From assembly GCF_010183535.1 (NCBI RefSeq), contig NC_071332.1:21762001-21826000 (forward strand): 64,000 nt of DNA. Reading direction: 5' to 3'. Source of the DNA: Caenorhabditis remanei (Eukaryota; Nematoda; Chromadorea; Rhabditida; Rhabditidae). Positions 32,879-43,925 of this stretch are shown one piece after another. Made by a program: the position numbers and the translations under genes. Below the pieces are notes generated by a model. That model did not search any database and was not told where the DNA came from. It saw only the letters and a list, made by a program, of their open reading frames with translations. Position 1 is the first letter of the stretch; every line of letters starts with the position of its first letter.

Positions 32879-33749
32879 CTAATATGCTGATGCAGTATTG
32901 GTTTGAGTAGTACTTTTCGTAGTTGTTCCACTCTTCTTTCCCTTTTTCGCCTTCTTTTCCTTCTTCTTCTTATTCTTCTTGTTCTTCTTTTTTCCTGAAG
33001 TAGAAGTGGAACCACCCGAGGTGCTCATATTGGTAGTTCCCGAGGACCCAAAGCTGTCAGTGGTTGTACCGACTTTGTTCTTCTCGTCACCTGGAGAACC
33101 TTTTCTCTTGCAAAGACAGAAAATCAGGGTCATAGCAATAATAGAGAACAGTGCTCCGAGCAAAACACCTCCGATTACTGCTCCAGTAGGGAATGGAGCG
33201 TCCGTCACAGTCTGATGAGTTGTTGTAACAGTAGTAGTTGGAGTCTCAGTTGTCTCAAATGATGTAATCGGGCGACCTTTGCAAAACCCATCTGGAACAC
33301 TTTTTGTTTCAAGCTGCGAGAAGAAATCGGAAAACTCACAGTTCTGAAGAACGCCACAAGCAGTTGAAGCAGCATGATCCAAAACTTTTTTACAATCTGT
33401 AATAAAATAAATATGTTCATTCATCAACGGTTATCTGCTAAAGACATACGGCCTCCGCCAGTTGGATCATTACGGCAATCGTCCTCCAGTCTACCGAAAG
33501 TGTCTTTCAAACACTCTGAAAATAGTTAACAACTTCTCAATATAATTCTTTCACCAACTGTCTTTGTCGGTCTTTCTCCCGTTGAATTCACAATAGCCAA
33601 GAAGGATAGCATATCTGAATTTTAAATTATAGATGAGACTCCTACTCAGAAAGAACAACTTACACACTCATGACGCCACCTTCATTGTCTCCAAAATTAA
33701 ACTTGAAGTCGGTGTAAACCATTGCCACTCGGAGAGCTTGAGTAGTTTC
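32879..33749 (-). CDS. Single-pass membrane protein with Cys-rich ectodomain and Lys-rich tail (5' end unresolved)
   Basis: Minus-strand exons 33749-33664, 33614-33559, 33515-33450 and 33396-32879 join in phase (242 codons). The ectodomain has seven Cys residues with no family I recognise. Next come a Thr-rich stalk (ETTETPTTTVTTTHQ), one membrane span (GVLLGALFSIIAMTLIFCLC) and a cytosolic tail with Ser/Gly/Thr-rich then Lys-rich sequence (KKKNKKNKKKKEKKAKK). No signal peptide is seen at the 5' end of the open frame, so either the first exon is missed or the gene is 5'-truncated. A related gene lies head to head at 33954, with the same exon order and phases. Confidence 0.65.
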
Positions 33750-33953
33750 CTACAGTTATGATTTTCTTTTCACCTCACACTCATTCGTTCCGGTCACTAA
33801 GGTCACTAATACAGACCAGAGCGGGGTCAGTTCAAGATGAGTAGGGAGTTCTACTATTCCGGTTTATTAACCATAACCTCACCTGTCCTTGACCAATGTG
33901 TCACTAGAGCAGGTTTGTGATGTTTCCCTGCCACACCATAACTCCCTAGTCAG

Positions 33954-34795
33954 TATCAAACGATGGGTATTCGCAAAGAAGCCAAATTCGCTTTCACTAA
34001 CACCAGTGCCTTCGCCATGTAAGATGAAAATATAGTTAACCCGTTTAACTTCGATTTTGTAGTTATGCCGACCTTCTCGGGCATTCTCTCTTCGCTCCTG
34101 CTTCCACCGAGTACCACACCTACGCCGGTAAGGAAACGAACAGGTCTGCGTTTTCACTTCGTGTTTTCAGACTGCTTCAAAAAACGAAAGACGGAATTGG
34201 TGAAAGAGTGTCAGAGCTCTGGAGCTGATGGTTTGTGATACATTTTCATTGATACTCTGATTTTGTTTTTTAGCCACTCTCTGTGACACGTATGTGAGCA
34301 ATGGACATGTGATTTTTTGCGATAATACACAAGGATGTACGAGTTGTCATAGTGATCAAACATCTATCAACCCATTTTTCAGTCTCAATTTGTAATGCCG
34401 GTGCCTCCTTCCGTTTTCCCACTACTCTTCGTACAACAACCACAACAACTGCTGCTGCAACAACACACACTGCCTCGTTCCCGATGGGTATATTTTTTGG
34501 AGCATTTTTGGGTGGATCGTTCCTCGGACTGGTTCTCATGCTCTTGATTTGTTTCGTCTGCAGAAGAAAGAAGAGCTCGTTGAATGATGGATTGTCGACT
34601 GCAGAAGCTGGAAAAGGAAAGAAAAAGAAAGCCAAAAAGAATAAGAAGACGGGGACCACGACTGGAAGTTTTGAGAGTACTGGATCTTTTGGAAGTACTA
34701 ACGCATCCACTACTAAAACTGGCAAAGCGAAAAAAGCGAAGAAAGGAAAGAAAAACAAGAAGAATACCACTAAAAGTTCTGGCTCTACTGCTTGA
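33954..34795 (+). CDS. Head-to-head paralogue: Cys-containing ectodomain, membrane span, Lys-rich tail (5' end unresolved)
   Basis: Exons ending 34018, then 34063-34127, 34171-34230, 34274-34336 and 34383-34795, all in phase. The first ATG in frame is 33963. The order matches the minus-strand gene at 32879: YADLLG against YAILLG, DCFKKR against KCLKDT, a Thr-rich stalk (TTLRTTTTTTAAATTHT), a membrane span (GAFLGGSFLGLVLMLLICFVC), then a tail with repeated GSFESTGSFGST and KKAKKGKKNKK. The 46-bp intron 34337-34382 is needed to keep frame. No signal peptide is visible; a possible upstream exon (33837-33912) is open but does not join in phase. Confidence 0.62.
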
Positions 34796-34973
34796 AAACT
34801 TACTTGAACTGTTTACTTGTACTTTTAAAGATTTGCCTCTCTTGAGGATCAACTTAAGAATAAAATAGTTTGTTTTGGTCTTAATTTGGGAATTTAGGAG
34901 TGACGTGAGACTAATAAATCGCGTGACCTCTCCCTTCTCCCTTGCCCTTATTCCTCGATTTTATTAGTTTGAA

Positions 34974-35677
34974 ATGCATTCCCGCTTGATAATGATTTAT
35001 CCGATACTCCTTCTCCTTCTGATTGGTCAAATCTCATGTGCTCATGAACCCTATGCATCCGTCCACCTGACCGGTACCCTCTACTGCAATGAGTCGATCT
35101 ATCAACATGAGAAAGTGGAGGTTTGGGAGAAGAATTACAGTATGTCAAGCAGATGGGAAAAAAGGGAAAAAAGTTTTAATTTTGACTTTTAGTAATGGCA
35201 GACAGCTGGGCGACTACTGTGACAACCGATGAGAATGGCTATTTTGAGATGAAGGCTACAGTGAGGGATGATGTGAGTTTTGATCTCCCCTTGAGAAAAA
35301 AGAACGACCTAAAACATTTCCGTTCAGTACTTTCCTCCAAAGCCCTACTTCTACATGATTAATTGGTGTAAAGAAAAGCAATGGTGGAATGATAAGGAAA
35401 CTGGGGATAAGTTGGTATGCTCCGAGCCATTGAAGGTTTTTATTCCGAAAGAGTATGTAACTCCAGGGCGGGAGGCCAAGAAGGTTAGTTTTGCACCGCA
35501 AATGAGCCCTTCTGTATTTCAAAAACGTTTCAGACATTCGACTTCACTCAAGTCAACTTGGCAATGGTGGAGACTCAATTCGCTGGACTCGAAATCGTTC
35601 TTCAAACAGTTCTTTCGCAAAAAGGAGAGTGTCGTCGGATTCTGAAGAAAGATCGAACTGATTTGTGGGACAATTAG
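34974..35677 (+). CDS. TTR-like secreted protein
   Basis: Exons 34974-35139, 35193-35272, 35328-35483 and 35534-35677 give 181 residues. A signal peptide (about 1-23) precedes VHLTGTLYCNESIYQHEKVE, the typical GxLxC...VxVWE opening of the transthyretin-like family. DENGYFEMKA then matches the D-x-x-G-x-F turn motif. The block PYFYMINWC occupies the place of the usual PYLWIPNYC. First and second intron positions and phases equal those of the TTR genes at 49709 and 50797. The C-terminal third is longer and more diverged than in those genes. Confidence 0.75.
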
Positions 35678-35782
35678 TGATCTTTTTGTTTTCTGAGCGA
35701 TTCTGAAATATGACAAAAAATTGGTTATAGAATAAAGTGGGCAGTTGGTTTTAAATGTTTCTTCTTGACAAAGTAGAATCAA

Positions 35783-36130
35783 ATGGACGATTCTCGTCAA
35801 CTTGTAGCCAAAAGATCGCAAGTTGCTAGTTTTGATTTGTACCAGTTTTTATTCGAGGTAACAAATCTTTCAAAGCCAACAAGTTGTCGAGACGTGAAGT
35901 TTATCATGATGACCTTTTCACGCAAAAAAACCCAGCTCGAAATTATTGAAGCGCTCTACGACTGTTCCTGGAAAGTCTCGAATCCCTGAGCTGGCTGAAA
36001 ACCCGTATTTAAAGCTGAGGAAGAGTGTGAGGCAATAAAATCTGAAACGGATAAAATAAGAACCTCTCAGTTACCACCGACAAGCAAATATTGGGATATC
36101 ATTGGAGTTAAAGATGTTATCGATTCCTAG
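35783..36130 (+). pseudogene. Decayed copy of the neighbouring CAP-like gene
   Basis: Near 36075-36125 the frame reads QLPPTSKYWDIIGVKDVIDS, which aligns with TIPPTSKYADIIGVPAIGDA at the C-terminus of the gene at 36829. Upstream, an open stretch at 35783-35989 ends in a stop and is not in a matching frame. No intact start, splice structure or C-terminus remains. Confidence 0.55.
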
Positions 36131-36248
36131 GGAAGGAACTGTAAAGTCCTAAAGACCTGGAACCCTTTTCCAAGTTTAGTCATTTTAAACATTGTAACTC
36201 AATTAGCAGCACGTCTATATTCAAAACCCTCTGCCTAAACATTTACAG

Positions 36249-36700
36249 CGCCGGCTAAAATAATATCATATTTTGCTTTTTTCAGTTGAAAATGCTTAAC
36301 TTCGAGGGTGTACCATGGTATCAGTGATTGTCCCATCATGTACATTTTTTATGGATCATACAGATCAAAAATGGAATTTCGTTTTTGTAGTTGACAACTT
36401 TTTTGTACGAACACTACCTAGAGAGTTATGGTCATTTCAAAACGACAGCTCAAAAACAGCACTATTTTTCACAGAAGTTGGGCGATTTGAGAGAAATTAC
36501 TTTTAAGATATGTAACTTCCCAGGGAGTGACAATACATAAAAGTTGTCAACTACACAAATAAAGTTTTACACTTGATTTGTATGATCCATTAAAAATTAA
36601 CGTTACGGGAGAATCAGTGATACCGTAACAAACTCTCAAAGTTGGGCATTTTTCGCTGAAAAAGGAAAAGTATTATATATTTTTGGCCGATACTGTATTC
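36249..36700. repeat. Family B palindromic MITE
   Basis: TTTTTGTAGTTGACAACTTT at the left and AAAGTTGTCAACTACACAAA at the right. The outer parts include TTTTTCAGTTGAAAATG and GATACTGTATTCC. Confidence 0.65.
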
Positions 36701-36828
36701 CATTCATGATATAAAATAATTGACGTGACGACCCTACCAAAAAGTTCACTCTGTGACCTCTGTGACTAGAAATCGATTCAATCCCGTTTCTGACTAGCTT
36801 TGGAAAACAAATTGGTGACAACTTCCCT

Positions 36829-37598
36829 ATGAAACTGCTCATCCCTGCACTTCTTGGGCTCTACCACGGTACGTATCTTAAAACTGATCTTCAAAAATAA
36901 AATCTTTTTAGCATGTCTTGTTGTCTGTGACAATCATAAAATCCAGACATTGAGTCAAGATGAAAGACAAAAACTACTGGACGCATTGAACAAAGATCGT
37001 CAAGAAATAGCAAAAAAGATTGGCATAGAGTTTGAGACATTGGTGCGTAGTTAAGATGGTTTTTCTATATAATGAAAATTTTCAGGAGTATGATATGAAG
37101 TGTGAACAGAAAGTTAGCAAACTTGATGCATGTGAACACATTCAAAGTGGAGAGAGTGAATTTCGACTCATTCTTCTCAGACGTAATGATGTTACATCGG
37201 AGTACATTCATGAATGGAACATATATCACGGCTATGATAATCCTCATAGCCTCCTTTTTTGGCCCAGTCTCGATACAATTTGTTGCTCAAAATCTTTTAA
37301 ATGCTCCAAGAAAATTCCGAAGACTAAGAGAGGCTCTCAGTTGGCGGGGAAGCAGATAGAAGCACGCGGTGCTTGTGCATCTATGAGAAACCGTAACTTC
37401 AGAGGTTTTGTCTTTGATGAACATAACAAAATTAATAACGCCACGATTCCACCGACTAGCAAGTATGCAGATATTATTGGAGTTCCAGCGATTGGAGATG
37501 CAACGACTTCTGGAGATAGCATTGAAGGTCCAGCAAGTTCATCAGGAAACAAAATGAACTTGATAATTATCTTTTTCATGGTAATTACTTTCTTTTAA
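36829..37598 (+). CDS. Secreted or GPI-anchored protein, possibly a divergent CAP/SCP-like protein
   Basis: Exons 36829-36868, 36912-37042 and 37086-37598 give 227 residues. A signal peptide (1-19) precedes LDALNKDRQEIAKKIGI, reminiscent of the first helix of CAP (SCP/TAPS) proteins. The later FWPSLDTICCSK resembles the degenerate CAP-like proteins of nematodes. The key CAP active-site His and Glu residues are not evident, so enzymatic or lipid-binding function is doubtful. The last 18 residues (MNLIIIFFMVITFF) after a Ser/Gly-rich spacer look like a GPI-anchor signal. The family call is tentative; the signal peptide and C-terminal anchor are clearer. Confidence 0.6.
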
Positions 37599-38446
37599 TT
37601 GCTGAATTGATCAATTCTAATGAAGACTAACAGATGTTCAAATAACAAGGGTTTCCAATAAATATGAAATTTTCACCCCGGAACGTTTGAGATTTCAATT
37701 TCAGAGCTTCCACATTCGACATTTGAAGGTTTTCATAACCTGATTTAGAGTTTGCATCAGGATCTTTACTTAGTTTCACGCAAACCGATACTGATTTTCA
37801 CAAAAATCAACCGTTTTACAGTTATTTGAACTTCAAAACTCCAAATGTCTCAACCACCGAGCTTTACCGGTCTAGGATTGCAGACCACTTCTTAAAAAAT
37901 AAAGAACTCAACTGTATTTAACGAAAAATCGTCATAAGCACTGTTTCTACTCCGTGGTTTTGATACACGGGTCATTTAAAAGAAAATTTGCCATTTTTCG
38001 TGTTTTGGACATTTTTGAAAATTCTGCAAAAAAACTTTTGGAACATGATTTTTCTTTCAGATTTTTTTAAATCTTATAAAAACCTCTACAATAAATGTTT
38101 TCCCAAAGTTTCGGGTTAATTGGATGTATTTCAAATAGGTAATGATCAAGAAACGAAAACTTAATATACTTTTGAGCGGTACTGTATAAAGACTAGATAT
38201 TTTTTTGAAAGGCTAAGCTAACTCAAGCATGTCTTAATTATATGCCAGTTTTCTCTTATCTGATTCATTCTCCATTCAAACGTAGATCACAATCTGCCCC
38301 CGGCTACTAAGTAGGTCAAATTCGAACTCGCTTTCATTTCCGCATAGATTCTATATATAAACGAAACATTTTGAAAGTAAAATTTCATAAGGTTTCTTTT
38401 TCTTCCTTTCTTTTCTTCCTTTCCTTTTTTCCTTTATCCCGGAAAA
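37599..38446. other. Intergenic region upstream of the collagen
   Basis: No gene is seen. The last 60 bp before the collagen ATG is a nearly pure pyrimidine tract of TTTCC/TTTTC units ending CCCGGAAAA, probably part of the promoter or 5' leader. Confidence 0.4.
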
Positions 38447-41275
38447 ATGGGAAGACTAGCCATAGAAAATTATGTGGTCGTTGGTGTGACCTTGGCAGTG
38501 ATCACCGCTTCCTGTCAACTACTTTTCCTTCCTTTTCTATTCTCTGAAATTGATGCGATCCGAGAGGAATTCGATACGGAAATCCGAGAAGCATTGAGAA
38601 GTTTCGAGAGATCTTATGAGAATCTGGCTGGGATTCAGAGGCCGGTGTCGATAAGGAAACAGAGGGAGGCGGTGAAGAAGTGAGTTGATTTTGGAAGGTC
38701 TGGGTCATCTAATTTTTATAAAAAATTTCAGTATGGTCACCACTGATCACACCTCCACCGGCCCTGCCGATCATCGTGTCAATCCCACAGAACCCTCTGG
38801 CCCTCCTCACGCTGACGCTGCAAAAACTCATCGAGCTCGACTCTCCGGGTCCACCGGAATCCTTCAAGCCGCTGCACCGCCATCCATGTTCAGCCCAGAG
38901 CTCCGAAAACTTGCTCGCGAAACCCCTGCGCCCACTGATGAGTACGAGGAAGAGGAGTCAGAGTATGAAGAGACGGAGACCATCTCAGATATGCCCAGAG
39001 CTCCCGGAGGAGCGCAAGTTATCCTTGGAGCCCCTACTTCTGCTGTCGTCAACCCGCCTGGAGCTCCCAAGCACCCCACTTTACTTCATTCCGGGGAGCG
39101 TCCAGTCCCAGGGCCTCTTCCTATTTGCCCACTAGAAGAAAACCGGTGCCCAGCTGGTCCCCCTGGTCCACCAGGTCATAGAGGAACCCCTGGTCAAGCG
39201 GGTATTGATGGTAATGACGGATTACCAGGAGCCGATGCAATGGATGAGTTGACTCCAAGTTTCCCCACATTCTGTGTCACCTGTCCACCTGGTCCGGATG
39301 GTAAGCCAGGTACACCTGGAAACACTGGCAAGCCTGGGCTAGTGGGTGCACCAGGGATTCCTGGACCAATGGGAAAGAATGGTCAACCGGGGGCACCTGG
39401 AGGTTACGGAAGTCCTGGAAAGCAAGGATCGATGGGTTCCCGTGGAGCAGGAGGAATGGTTGGACAGGATGGAGTGGTTCTGTTGAACACGAAGGGTCCA
39501 AAGGGGCCACCAGGAAAATCTGGAACAGAAGGGCAACCTGGAGAGGATGGTACTAACAACAATACTCCAGGACCAATGGGAGAACTTGGTAGCCCTGGAG
39601 AAATGGGGAGACCCGGTGCAAATGGATTGTTGGGAAGGAGAGGAGAACTTGGAGAGCTAGGATTGCAGGGAGAGAATTCGGAGGAGTGTAGCTGTGAGAT
39701 GTTAATGAAGAAGTCGATTGAGAATGCGGAGAACTCTGCCTATTCCGCGGTGGAAGCCTTGGCGATGACTCAGACGCCTCAGGCTCCACAGGTTGTGCCG
39801 GAGATCAGAAGGACACCTCAGAAGGCGTCGGCGTTGGCGGCAGGTGGTCTACCAACGCTAGAAGAATTGAGACACGGATACCAGAAGAGTCCGGTGACAT
39901 TTGCACAGGAGGATCGAGTGCAGAAGTTTGCAGTGGCGCCGAGTGATGTTGCTGTTAATGAGGAGCCGCTGGTGCCTGCTGGACAGTTTGCAGTTGCCAG
40001 TGAAGCAGAGAGCGTGGATCAGAAGTCAGAGGCGGAGCCTGTAGAGGAGGAGTCAGAACCGGAGCCAGATACTCCAGAACCCGAATCTTCCACTGATGCA
40101 ATTGTGATTGATGGAGGGTCAGATGACATTGAAGAAGAAGAATCAGAAATCGTTGAGCCTTCCCAGCCATCCCAATCACGACCTGCTCTCTTCGCTCCAC
40201 CCCGTGCTCAACTCCCTACAGTATCCATTGGACCCCAGGCTAGCGAGCAAGTTGTGAGCCTCTCCCCACCGAAAGTTCACGCTGTGAAGACCTCTCTGCC
40301 ACGTGCCAATGGAGAGAGCCGTCAGAAACCGTTGGATGGCGATACGGAGGTGAAGAAGACGCGTGGAGAATCTAGAAGACGGCGGATAGTGAAGGTGAAA
40401 CGTGTGCCATGGAGACACCCGGCGTTTAGAGTGTTTTCGGTGAGCTTTTTGTTTCAAAATTACTTTTATTTGTTGTTAATGAGAAAGTTTTCAGACAACA
40501 AATGAAAACTTTGCCTTCAACATGGATGAGGGGGAGAAACCGTTCCGTGTCGAGAAGGAAATCGCGAGGGAATCGGAGAAGAAGGTGGTGAACTTGAAGG
40601 AAATCCGAAGGGCGCCGAAACGATTGAGACGGAAGCAGAAGCTTGGAAAAATTGAGAAGGTATGTGGGGATGATTTGTGAATGAGTTAGCGGTAGCCAGG
40701 ACCATTTCAAAATGCCGTAGAACCTGAAAAAGAGGCGCACCCGCTAGCGAAAGTTTGGAGCATCCTAACTCGCATGTCGTTGAACATATCAAAATTGTTT
40801 CAACTAAAGAAATATTCTATGAATATTAAGCATATATTTTGTCAGTTTACAACTTTTTGATATTTCTTTTGGGAACCGAGATACACCGCTGCGAACAGAC
40901 ACCGTTAGGTACGCCTCTATTACATATTTTACGGTAGCCAGCTGCTTGGAACAAGGCTAAAATTTGTATATAACTGTGTAGTGCAATCCTAGAACTCTAT
41001 TTTTGTACTTGATAACTTTTTTTTGAAAGAGTCCTTCCAAGTCAGATATCTCTTGTGGAGAAAAACATTTCAGTTGTCGCTACTTATGATCCATCTCTGT
41101 TTTCCAGAAACTCCGCCGTGTCCATGTCACACCTTCCAAAAAATTAGCTTATCAACAACGACAAAACTCGAACATTCTAGAGAATATCGCCGAGAGTTTG
41201 GGACTGATCGAGAACCAACCACCAAAAGAGCACAGAAAACGACAGCAAAAAATGAATCGGGTACCAATTCCATAA
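38447..41275 (+). CDS. Long cuticle collagen with extended non-collagenous tail
   Basis: Exons 38447-38679, 38732-40439, 40495-40659 and 41108-41275 give 757 residues. The N-terminus ([19 protein letters not shown] with an EEFDTE block) matches the nematode cuticle collagen N-terminal domain, including its membrane or signal segment. Gly-X-Y repeats run from about residue 235 to 400, interrupted by a CVTC pair and by VVLLNTK, and close with CSC. Cuticle collagens usually have about 300 residues and end soon after the last Gly-X-Y block. Here about 340 further residues follow: first acidic and Pro-rich ([20 protein letters not shown]), then strongly basic ([10 protein letters not shown]). The tail makes this an atypical member. 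Function as a structural protein of the cuticle is family knowledge; the role of the tail is unknown. Confidence 0.85.
40713..40935. repeat. Family A element (collagen intron)
   Basis: GCCGTAGAACCTG with GAGGCGCACC at the left and GTACGCCTCTATTACATATT with TTACGGTA at the right. The internal TTTTGTCAGTTTACAACTTT is intact. Confidence 0.7.
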
Positions 41276-41481
41276 ATAGACTTTTTAGATTTGCTTCAAA
41301 ATAATCAAAATAAATAAATTTGTTTATTTATATTTTGAACTACTTGTAACTCATAAGCCTACACAAAAGCTGTCCAAACAGACCGTATGAATATAGGAAG
41401 AACGACTATTTAATGAGTGACCACTGTATAAAAACCAACAAATTGTTTAACCTGTTCATAATTTTTTAAGCTGCTGTTGAT

Positions 41482-42885
41482 ATGCAATATTCACTGATTC
41501 TTTCATTCATTTTACTGACGACCTCTGTGGAATGCTGGTGGAACCAGAAACCAATAGATGCACCATTGGATAGAACGATTCAGCGTGAACTCGTACAGGC
41601 CTTTGGACTGGTGTGGGAATGTACAAGAAAAGTGAAAAATGGAAGGGTGAGCCTTGAACCTGTTTCTTGTGAACCTGTTTCTTGTGAATCTATCGAACGA
41701 CGATATGAGAGTTATGAAGTATTGAGTCCGGGATCGTCCAGAACGGTGAACAACGGATCCGTGAACCATTCATGTGATATTGTGGATGGAGGGTTGAGAA
41801 GTGTTTCCGAGTATGGTGAGTGGACGAGTTGGGACGAGAGGAGAATGCTCTCCTTAACTTCTCTATTACCCGTTTTTAGTATTTTAGTTAATTGTCATAC
41901 TCTCCCCCGGTTTTCTTCTCTTCTTCAAACTTGCTAACTCCATTAATTTTTCTCCCGGTCATTTTACCCCCTATTCCAATTCTCACACATTTTCCTTCAT
42001 TTTTTTACTAGTCCATCTCGTGAGGGGTGTATCTAGTCTCCCCCTTTTTAATGTACTCCTTTCGTTATTTTACTTCTGTCAATAAAATATATATAAATGA
42101 AATACAACAAGTTTACAAAGTACTAATTTCAGTCCCCGGGTGTTATCACAGTGGAACTGTTTACAAATTGGGCGAAATATGGCGGGAAGAGAACCAAGGT
42201 GACAAACATTTAGTGCAAGAAGTAACAATGGAGTGTGTGCGCTCAGAATCCGGCTATTTCGACAAAAAAGTGATAAGCGCGTTTTATTGAAAAGATTGTT
42301 CAACTTTTGTTCTATTATAGAGTGCCATTTCGATTCAGAAGAAGATATTGTCGTTCATAATTGGGGTAATGGAGAGTTGCAGCAATTTAAAAATACAATG
42401 GTTAATTTTAGAAAACGGTACTTTCTATATTCAAAAGGGGATTCAACGCGCTTATGTTCGCTTAAATAATTTTTATGAGAAATCGGATCTTGTTCTTGTG
42501 GAAGATTCTGACGGAATCCAAAGATCAAAGGAAATTAACACGAGACGCTTCAAATGTGTCGAAACGGAACCAGGTCACGTAACATTGATAGCTGCAACTG
42601 AGGAAGGTTAGTCTATTATTTAGTGATTGCTCATTGAATGTTCCAATTCCAGATATGTACTGCACATACAAAAACATAACTTATCGTTATGAAAGCAGAT
42701 GGATTGACGTGACTCGAGGTGCTAGTCTGAGATGCGACGATGGGAATGAAGTTATTAAAGAGTATTGCTCACTGAATGGGAAACATTACAATATTGGTCT
42801 AGAGCTGAAATTATCAAATGGATGTGTCTTCGTGTGCAATGAGCAAAAGAATATCTATATTTGTGAAGAACCGCTGAAATTGTAA
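41482..42885 (+). CDS. Secreted Cys-rich protein, MIG-18-like FN1 modules, copy A
   Basis: Exons 41482-41815, 42133-42276, 42321-42365, 42412-42606 and 42653-42885 give 316 residues. A signal peptide (1-18) is followed by repeated modules of the form C-x-y-x-G-x-x-Y-x-x-G-x-x-W...C, for example CYHSGTVYKLGEIW and CTYKNITYRYESRW. This fits the nematode FN1-type modules named after MIG-18, a matrix protein of cell migration. Exons 2-5 have exactly the lengths of those in copy B (144, 45, 195 and 233 bp). Keeping that structure needs a GC donor at 42277, where copy B has GT. Copy A lacks about 120 bp of coding sequence present in B after DAPLDRT and has a duplicated EPVSC unit. It may still be functional if the GC donor works. 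Confidence 0.7.
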
Positions 42886-42917
42886 AATAAATCATTTAAA
42901 TTTAATTAAAATAATAT

Positions 42918-42968
42918 GCCATCAGCAGAGGTTAAACCTGCGACCTCAGGCTCGTTACACAGGTCGTT
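42918..42968 (-). other. tRNA-derived relic downstream of copy A
   Basis: The complement contains GAGGTCGCAGGTTTAACCTC, a T-arm-like block matching the relic at 45297-45365. It sits at the same distance from the stop codon as that relic does in copy B. The anticodon and D-arm parts are destroyed. Confidence 0.45.
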
Positions 42969-43158
42969 TGCAAACGATCCGTTCCGGCTCGTCCAGACGA
43001 TCGCGCACAGCCCATATTGGTACCGAAAACGAGACTCGTTACGGATCCATAACCAACCCGTTTTCTAACATCGCATACGGTTCGTGCAGGATCCGTTCAT
43101 TTCTGGTTTCTCTCCTTGCCCGCCCCTTACAAAATATTTCGAAGTAAATCAAGTTGAA

Positions 43159-43680
43159 TTAAATAAAATATTCTCCACCAGCATTGACCACTTGCTGCCA
43201 ATACCCAGCCAATGTTTTGATACCCTCCTGCCAGAACTCGGCCGCGCGCTCAGCGAAATATGAGGTCAACTCCTTTTCGATAGGTCAACTCCTTGGCGTT
43301 TGTCACTTTCGAGATATGAGGGCGAGTGCTGCTCTGAGAAAACTCTTGCTTTTTCTCCACGATTCGAGGCAACTACTTATCTGATTTTTGCGATTTGGAA
43401 GAGTACACGTCAGAAGTTATTTGTTTTGCCCTCATTCAAAAGTTACCAGTACTCGACACCACGAACAGACCACCAGATGGAAGCATCACCTATTTCACTG
43501 ATGATTGCTCATCTTCGTCAGCCCACTGAGTCTTCCGTAAGAGTAATCATCCCCAGTACCCCAGTGATGAGATCATCCAGTCAAGCTTTGGTTAGGTGGA
43601 ACTACAGAAGAAGCATACTCATATCCACTCGACGCTTCTTGTCAAAATCCTTCAAAGCATGAGGAACGAGACGACACAGT
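43159..43680 (-). pseudogene. Dead mariner-family transposase
   Basis: On the minus strand, 43275-43159 encodes a clear mariner transposase C-terminus (ERAAEFWQEGIKTLAGYWQQ, then VVNAGGEYF and a stop). Further upstream, near 43665-43560, KKRRVDM and an LITG block recall the middle of the same protein. Stops and shifts separate the pieces and no full frame remains. It lies between the two tandem FN1-module genes and may have contributed to the duplication or simply inserted there. Confidence 0.7.
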
Positions 43681-43925
43681 TTCTTGACTTTTCCAATAGA
43701 TTTCAATCCTCGCACAACCGTTGATTAGTCAACTGCCATCTTCATATATTTTGAAATATTTGTAACTCACTCATACATAAGCCTTTTTTTAGAACCAATC
43801 GTGTCTAACGTACATACACAAAAGCTGTCCAAACAGACCGAGAAGTACGAATATTTAATGAGTGACCACTGTATAAAAATCAACAAAAATTGTTCAACCT
43901 GTCCATAATTTTTTGAGCTGCTGCT

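Noticed and set aside
34352..34382. 31-bp intron in the plus-strand membrane protein gene
   Set aside because: Too short for a nematode intron. The 46-bp intron 34337-34382 uses the same acceptor and keeps frame.
38864..40457. Minus-strand open frames opposite the collagen
   Set aside because: They are shadows of Gly-Pro-rich codons in the collagen and show no independent signal.
42321..42469. Continuous reading through 42233-42469 as the real exon of FN1 copy A
   Set aside because: The equivalent frame in copy B has a stop. A 46-bp intron in both copies restores a consistent module and equal exon lengths.
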